The notes under the pieces: generated by a model
The model's input: only the letters and a program-made list of their open reading frames with translations
Databases searched by the model: none
Told to the model about the DNA's origin: nothing
Shown: one piece after another, positions 61,501 to 64,000 of the stretch
How the letters are laid out: each line of letters begins with the position of its first letter
Position numbering within the stretch: position 1 is the stretch's first letter
Translations under genes and position numbers: made by a program
From: Cryptomeria japonica
Taxonomy: Eukaryota > Streptophyta > Pinopsida > Cupressales > Cupressaceae
Reading direction: 5' to 3'
Assembly: GCF_030272615.1 (NCBI RefSeq)
Contig: NC_081410.1
Coordinates: forward strand, 260,328,437 to 260,392,436
DNA: 64,000 nucleotides

Positions 61501-62505
61501 AAAGGAGACAGATTGAGGTTGGTTGACCCTATAGTGCAACAGTTACTAAACAAGTACAAAGGTGTCATCTCTGATGGCATGCCAAGGACACTACCTCCTA
61601 TGAGGGATATAAATCGTTGCATAGACCTTATACTCGAATCCACCCTGCCTAACAAAGCATCATACAAGCTCACCCCAGATCAGAATGTTGAGATTGAAAA
61701 ATAGGTTGAAGAACTATTGGAGTCCGGACTGATTGGCAAAAGTTTGAGCCCATGTGCAGTCCTTGCAGTCTTGGTACCCAAAAAGGAAGGCACTTGGAGA
61801 CTTTGCAAAGAATCAAGGGCTATCAACAAAATTACTACCAGGTATAGATTTCCAATGCCTAGGATTTAAGATTTGTTAGATTTCTTGGGGGGTGCTAGAT
61901 ATTTTACAAAAATTGACTTGAAAAGTGGCTACCATCATAGTAGGATTAGGGTGGGAGATGAGTGGAAGACTGCATTTAAAAAAAATGAGGGGTTATATGA
62001 GTGGAAGGTCATGCCCTTTGGCTTATCTAATGCACCAAGTACCTTTATGAGGTTAATGAATGAAGTCTTGAGGGATTTCATAGGAAAATTTGTCATAGTC
62101 TACCTAGATGACATTCTAATTTTTAGTCAAACCAAAGGAGAGCACCTAAAACATGTAGATCTAGTCCTAAGGAGATTGTATGAAGAGAAATTAATGATCA
62201 ATTTGGAAAAGTGTTTCTTTATGCAGGAAGAGATCATTTACTTGGGATTTGTAATCTCATATGGTGAGTTGAAAATAAATCAAGAAAAGGTGAGTGCTAT
62301 ATTGTCTTGGCCTACACCTAGAACAATGAATGATGTTAGAAGCTTCCATGGTTTAGCCACATTATATAGGAAATTTATAAGGGGATTTAGCCATATTTGT
62401 GCTCCAATGCTTGACACCATAAAGGGAGGACAAAAGTGTAGTTTCAGTTGGACTAAAGAGGCATATAACTCCTTTGAAATATTGAAGAGGAAAGTTGCAG
62501 AGTAG
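61501..62505 (+). pseudogene. gypsy-2 reverse transcriptase
   Basis: Motifs in order are [82 protein letters not shown] and [15 protein letters not shown] with both catalytic Asp present. The thumb follows ([18 protein letters not shown]). In-frame stops are TAG at 61702, TAA at 61867 and TAG at 62503, mostly where Gln is the usual residue. Confidence 0.93.
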
Positions 62506-63066
62506 TCGGTCCTTGCCCTACTTGATTTCAATAAAATCTTCCAAGTGGAATGTGATGCCGGTCACATGGCTATTGGGGAAGTGCTTAGCCAAGAAGGAAG
62601 GCCCATTGCCTTCTTCAGTGAGAAATTAAATCAGGCAAAGAGGAGGTACTCATCCTATGACCTAGAGATGTATGCTCTAGTGCAATCCTTGAAAAAGTGG
62701 AGACACTACTTGCTACCAAAAGAGTTCATAGTTTTCACAGACAATCAAACCCTCAGTTTCATAAACAACCAAGAAAAATTGAATCATAGGCATATGAAGT
62801 GGGTAGAGATGCTACAAGCCTTCAATTTCACTCTTAAGCATAAGAAAGGGGTCAAGAATAAGGTGGCAGATGCTTTGAGCATAAGAGTATTGACCACAAA
62901 TAAGATCCAGTTGGAGAGTGTTAGAATAGACTCCTTGAAGGCCATGTATGAGGATGATGAACACTTTGGAGAGATCTACAAGGTATTTGCATCTTTTGAT
63001 GAGAGGTTTCATGTTGATTTCTCTGAATTTATGATACAAGATGGACTATTGTTTAAGGGTGCATAG
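62506..63066 (+). pseudogene. gypsy-2 RNase H and linker
   Basis: VECDAGHMAIGEVLSQ, RPIAFFSEKLNQAKRRYSSY, YDLEMYALVQSLKKWRHYL and FTDNQTLSF give an essentially complete RNase H. KHKKGVKNKVADALS marks its end. The TAG at 63064 lies before LCIPKCSMR, the usual boundary to the integrase. Confidence 0.9.
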
Positions 63067-64000
63067 TTGTGCATACCTAAATGCTCTATGAGACTAAACA
63101 TAATCAAGGAGAAGCACTGTGGAGCAATGGCAGACTATTTTGGTCTTCACAAGACACTATACTTGGCACTACTTTTGGCCCAAATTGTAGACAAATGTCA
63201 GGAGATTTGTGGAGACATGTGTGATATGCCAAAAAGAAAAGGGGAAGTCCACCAATGTAGGCTTATACTAGCCTTTACCCATTCCTTCAAGACCATGGGA
63301 AAGTATAAGTATGGATTTTGTTTTAGGATTGCCTAGGACAAGAAAAGGTTATGATAGTGTTTTTGTAGTGGTGGATAGGTTTATTAAAATGGCACCTTTC
63401 TTGCCATGTAAAACCACTTGTGATGCTTCTTATGTTGTAGACTTGTTTTTCAAAGAAATTGTTTGAATACATGGTTTGCCTTTGACCATAGTCTCTAATA
63501 GGGATGTGAAATTCATTGGACACTTCTGGAGGACTCTTTGGAAGAAGCTTGGCACAAATCTAGCTTTCTCCTCAACCTACCATCCTCAAATAGATGGCCA
63601 AACTGAAGTTGTAAATAGATCATTGGGAAATCTACTAAGATGTCTAACTAGGCAATATGGAGAGAAGTGGGATAGCATACTATCTCAAACAAAATTCTCT
63701 TATAATGATATATTAAATAGAAGCACTAGTAAGTCACCCTTCCAGGTTGTGTATGGCATCCACCCAAGGGGTGTGTTGGAGTTAAGGGAACTACCTCAAG
63801 GAGAAGCCATTAGTGTAGATGGAGAAACCTTTGCCACCGCCATAAAGGAGATACATGACCAAGTTAAATCTCACCTTCAACAATCTGTAGAAAGGTATAA
63901 GGCTCATGCTGATAAGAAGAAGAGGGATGTCCAGTTTGATGTGGGAGATTTGGTGTGGGTTCACTTGAAGAAGGAAAGACTTCCAAAAGGCAAATACACA
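63067..64000 (+). pseudogene. gypsy-2 integrase, partial at the window edge
   Basis: After LCIPKCSMRLNIIKEKHCG the zinc region shifts frame near 63180. The core is readable from about 63325: [18 protein letters not shown] with the first Asp, NRDVKFIGHFWRTLWKKLG with the second Asp, and YHPQIDGQTEVVNRSLGN with the catalytic Glu. A TGA near 63464 lies where Arg is usual. The C-terminal part with DVGDLVWVHLKKERLPKGK reaches the last base. Confidence 0.9.

Larger units (their letters stand above)
58224..64000 (+). mobile_element. Ty3/gypsy element gypsy-2, cut by the window edge
   Basis: The element has a 5' LTR, primer site, gag, protease, reverse transcriptase, RNase H and integrase. From 59734 to about 63335 a single frame carries all domains with nonsense codons only. 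The 3' LTR lies outside the window. Its gag and pol resemble gypsy-1, so the two are related families. Confidence 0.9.

Overview
The window is nuclear DNA from a seed plant with a large, repeat-rich genome. A gymnosperm is plausible because of the nested LTR retrotransposons, very long LTRs and absence of host genes, but the sequence does not prove it. I recognise no intact host gene, tRNA, rRNA or CRISPR array. Almost all real coding sequence is retrotransposon coding sequence broken by nonsense codons and frameshifts.

Layout. 1-2187: minus-strand Ty1/copia integrase fragment beside a minus-strand LTR with a tRNA-Arg-type primer site. 2356-9432: plus-strand Ty1/copia element (copia-1) with both LTRs. 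9433-11189: unassigned, with a diverged duplication. 11190-11513: Ty3/gypsy fragment. 11554-23652: minus-strand Ty1/copia element (copia-2), split by a plus-strand LINE (14559-20404) flanked by a 15-bp target duplication. 23653-25549: unassigned tandem and low-complexity repeats. 25550-27683: 5' end of a minus-strand Tat/Ogre-like gypsy element. 27865-29175: solo LTR with an exact duplication GAAAC. 29667 to about 53333: one chromovirus-like gypsy element (element X) with multi-kb LTRs carrying ATAC-type microsatellites. It was invaded by a solo LTR (30712-31658, duplication TATAC), by a complete LTR element without reverse transcriptase (36011-44330, duplication ATATG), and by a 4.16-kb LTR-like block (47891-52050). 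53334-58223 and about 58224-64000: two head-to-tail plus-strand Ty3/gypsy elements, the second leaving the window.

The most unusual item is the 36011-44330 element. Its LTRs, primer site, multiple purine tracts and coiled-coil/zinc-knuckle gag look like a Sirevirus-type copia element. In place of pol it carries one reading frame of about 1,334 codons (38885-42889) of unknown function. The LINE likewise carries an extra frame downstream of its RNase H domain. A 4.16-kb LTR-like block holds five 15-16-bp palindromes phased at about 20 bp.

The genes do not form a host pathway. The autonomous copies once supplied gag, protease, integrase, reverse transcriptase and RNase H. The 36-44 kb element would have depended on enzymes from a relative such as copia-1 or copia-2. 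Decay is dominated by point nonsense changes, mostly TAG where Gln or Trp is expected, as expected for long-silenced methylated DNA.
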